A DNA stretch of 7,204 bases, taken from Burkholderiaceae bacterium. GTDB lineage: Bacteria; Pseudomonadota; Gammaproteobacteria; Burkholderiales; Burkholderiaceae_D. The translations under genes were made by a program, and so were the position numbers. Shown one piece after another: positions 6,088 through 7,204 of the stretch. The stretch is taken from assembly GCA_019752915.1 (NCBI GenBank), contig JAIELO010000113.1:1-7204 (forward strand), read 5' to 3'. The notes beneath the pieces were generated by a model. That model had not been told where the DNA came from, did no database searches, and saw only the letters and a program-made list of their open reading frames with translations. The stretch's first letter is position 1, and the number at the start of each line of letters is the position of its first letter.

Positions 6088-6213
6088 TCATTCAGAATCA
6101 ATCACTTGGCAAATATTTTTCAGGATGCGGAAATCCATTTCTTAAAATGGAAGAATTACGCTGCGGCGCGAACGGGTCGATGCCGCAATGTGAAATGAAG
6201 ATGTCGCCAGATG

Positions 6214-6249
6214 AAAAAAATCCCCCTGCGTCGTCAAACGGAGGGGGAT
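6214..6249 (-). terminator. Rho-independent terminator of the PEP-CTERM gene
   Basis: On the minus strand an ATCCCCCT / AGGGGGAT stem (6242-6249 with 6220-6227), extended after one G-G mismatch by three more pairs around a 6-nt loop, is followed by a run of T (A-run 6214-6220 on the plus strand). It lies about 60 bp past the PEP-CTERM stop and shows both stem and U-tract, the clearest intrinsic terminator in the window. It would also insulate aceA from upstream transcription. Confidence 0.88.
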
Positions 6250-6307
6250 GTTTGCCGCAGCCGCGACTGGCTATGCGCGCTGCAGAAACTGGCGGCGATC
6301 GGGGAAG

Positions 6308-6919
6308 TTAGTGACGGCGTCGGCGCGCGAGCAGTCCCAGCATGCCCAGTCCTGCCAGCAGCATGCCATAGGTGGCCGGTTCGGGCACTGCGGCCACCAT
6401 AAAGTTGGCGGCACCGATAAATGCCCCCGACATTTCAAAGTAGCTGATGTTGGCACTACTCGCACGGAAGCCGTAAAACACGCCCTGATTCACACTGTCA
6501 GACGGCAGCGCAATCTGCAGCACCGTCGATTCAATCAGCACGTGGTTGGCATCGTAGACCGCAATGGTGGCGTTACCCAGGTTGGGCGAGTAATTAAACA
6601 GCGCACCGACCGCCCCCACCGGCTTGGCAAATGCCAGTTGCATCTTGCTGGAGGCATCATTGGCAGCAGCCATGGGCAAGCCGCTCCAATAACCATTTAA
6701 ATTGAATCCGTAGTGGCCAGCGTAGCCAAACAATTGGGTCTCACTATCGCTTTGCCACGTGACGCCATCCGACAAGGTTTGCGGTCCGAATACATGTGCT
6801 TCATCGAAAGTTCCCGACGGCATATCCAGCACCGTACCGCCCGGCAGCGACGACACCACGGCAGCCTGAGCCGTCAGCGCGGCACTCGCGCACACCAGTG
6901 CAAGCAGCAGTTTTTGCAT
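6308..6919 (-). CDS. PEP-CTERM sorting domain-containing exported protein
   Basis: A 203-residue secreted protein. It has a signal peptide (MQKLLLALVCASAALTAQA, probable cleavage after AQA) and a C-terminal PEP-CTERM signal: VPEPATYGML at residues 178-187, then a hydrophobic segment and a terminal RRRRH. Proteins with this signal are known to be processed by an exosortase and are usually surface or exopolysaccharide-associated. The middle region (about 22-175) lacks cysteine and has strand-rich patterns such as FAKPVGAVGALFNYSP, TIAVYDANHVLIE and ISYFEMSGAFIGAANFMV, resembling the beta-sandwich regions common in this group; no enzyme motif is visible. An ATG at 6931 is in frame, but GGGA 6 nt before the ATG at 6919 and a clean signal peptide favour 6919. 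It lies 47 bp after the RraA-family gene on the same strand, so read-through is possible, and is closed by a strong terminator. The binding role is not known. Confidence 0.9.
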   Translation of the reverse strand: MQKLLLALVCASAALTAQAAVVSSLPGGTVLDMPSGTFDEAHVFGPQTLSDGVTWQSDSETQLFGYAGHYGFNLNGYWSGLPMAAANDASSKMQLAFAKPVGAVGALFNYSPNLGNATIAVYDANHVLIESTVLQIALPSDSVNQGVFYGFRASSANISYFEMSGAFIGAANFMVAAVPEPATYGMLLAGLGMLGLLARRRRH

Positions 6920-6966
6920 AATAGTTCCCATCAGTCAACTTAGTTTGCTAATTCATATCGTACAGC

Positions 6967-7204
6967 TTAGCACGCTAGCGCCTGCTGCGCTACCAGAATG
7001 CCGTCCGCGTCGGCATAAATCCAGTCGCCCGGACGCACTTGCACCCCTTGAATCTGCACCGTCATCTGGCACGTGCCGGCACCGTCCTTACTGCTCTTTT
7101 GCGGGTGTGCCGCGAGTGCCCGCACGCCGATCTGGCAGGCATTGATCTCGTCCGTATCGCGGATGCAGCCATCCACCACGATGCCCGCCCAACCGTTGTT
7201 TTGT
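6967..7204 (-). CDS. RraA / 4-hydroxy-4-methyl-2-oxoglutarate aldolase-family protein (N-terminal part outside window)
   Basis: The last 79 codons of an RraA-fold protein. Visible family blocks, reading into the window edge, are [19 protein letters not shown], then [19 protein letters not shown] and the C-terminal [20 protein letters not shown], which matches RraA '[20 protein letters not shown]'. In E. coli, RraA inhibits RNase E by binding it, and the equivalent of GCIRD reads GAVRQ. Here Arg is followed by Asp, the pair that family members with HMG/CHA aldolase activity use for substrate and metal binding. The protein may therefore be a class II aldolase even though automatic annotation often calls such proteins RNase E regulators. 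A GTG at 7179 is in frame but inside the conserved domain, so the gene continues past the window. Family is firm; the choice between regulator and aldolase is inference. Confidence 0.88.
   Translation of the reverse strand, partial: QNNGWAGIVVDGCIRDTDEINACQIGVRALAAHPQKSSKDGAGTCQMTVQIQGVQVRPGDWIYADADGILVAQQALAC

Larger units (their letters stand above)
5991..6307. other. 320-bp intergenic region between aceA and the PEP-CTERM gene
   Basis: AT-rich relative to its neighbours over 6001-6150. It holds the aceA ribosome-binding site (5994-6000), an approximately 60-nt leader, two dyads and a promoter (6038-6087), a small hairpin (TCCATTT at 6134-6140 with AAATGGA at 6145-6151), and the intrinsic terminator of the upstream PEP-CTERM gene (6214-6249). 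From 6152 to 6213 and 6250 to 6307 I see nothing functional and no credible coding frame. Confidence 0.6.

Overview
The window looks like a chromosomal stretch from a Betaproteobacterium, probably Burkholderiales or a relative. The grounds are the high GC content with marked codon bias, an E. coli-type isocitrate lyase, a YceF-type Maf protein coupled to an RsmI-like methyltransferase, an RraA-family protein, and a PEP-CTERM protein, which is typical of exosortase-bearing environmental Gram-negatives. The genus cannot be read from the sequence. No tRNA, rRNA, CRISPR array, insertion sequence or phage gene was seen.

Layout. (1) Positions 1-1322, plus strand: the 3' part of a YceF/Maf nucleotide pyrophosphatase, joined by an ATGA overlap to an RsmI-like SAM methyltransferase. 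An 11-bp hairpin follows at the convergent junction. (2) Positions 1392-3904, minus strand: rlmJ (23S rRNA A2030 methyltransferase) with a long arginine-rich C-terminal tail, followed by an EAL-HDOD signalling protein that probably has its own promoter. (3) Positions 3905-4162: a 258-bp divergent intergenic region with a terminator-like hairpin on the rlmJ side. (4) Positions 4163-4641, plus strand: two small unrecognised genes, each with a good Shine-Dalgarno, overlapping by ATGA, closed by a 12-bp hairpin. (5) Positions 4692-5987, minus strand: aceA, isocitrate lyase of the glyoxylate shunt. Its promoter region carries two dyads, one across the -10 and one at the predicted transcription start. 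(6) Positions 5991-6307: about 320 bp without a gene, holding the aceA leader and promoter, a small AT-rich hairpin and the intrinsic terminator of the next gene. (7) Positions 6308-6919, minus strand: a secreted PEP-CTERM protein. (8) Positions 6967-7204, minus strand: the C-terminal part of an RraA / HMG aldolase-family protein cut by the window edge.

The genes do not form one pathway. They are separate small units: nucleotide-pool hygiene and RNA modification, c-di-GMP-type signalling, carbon metabolism, and an exported surface protein. The least explained elements are the two-gene cassette at 4163-4641, the octad-repeat tail of RlmJ and the double-palindrome aceA promoter.
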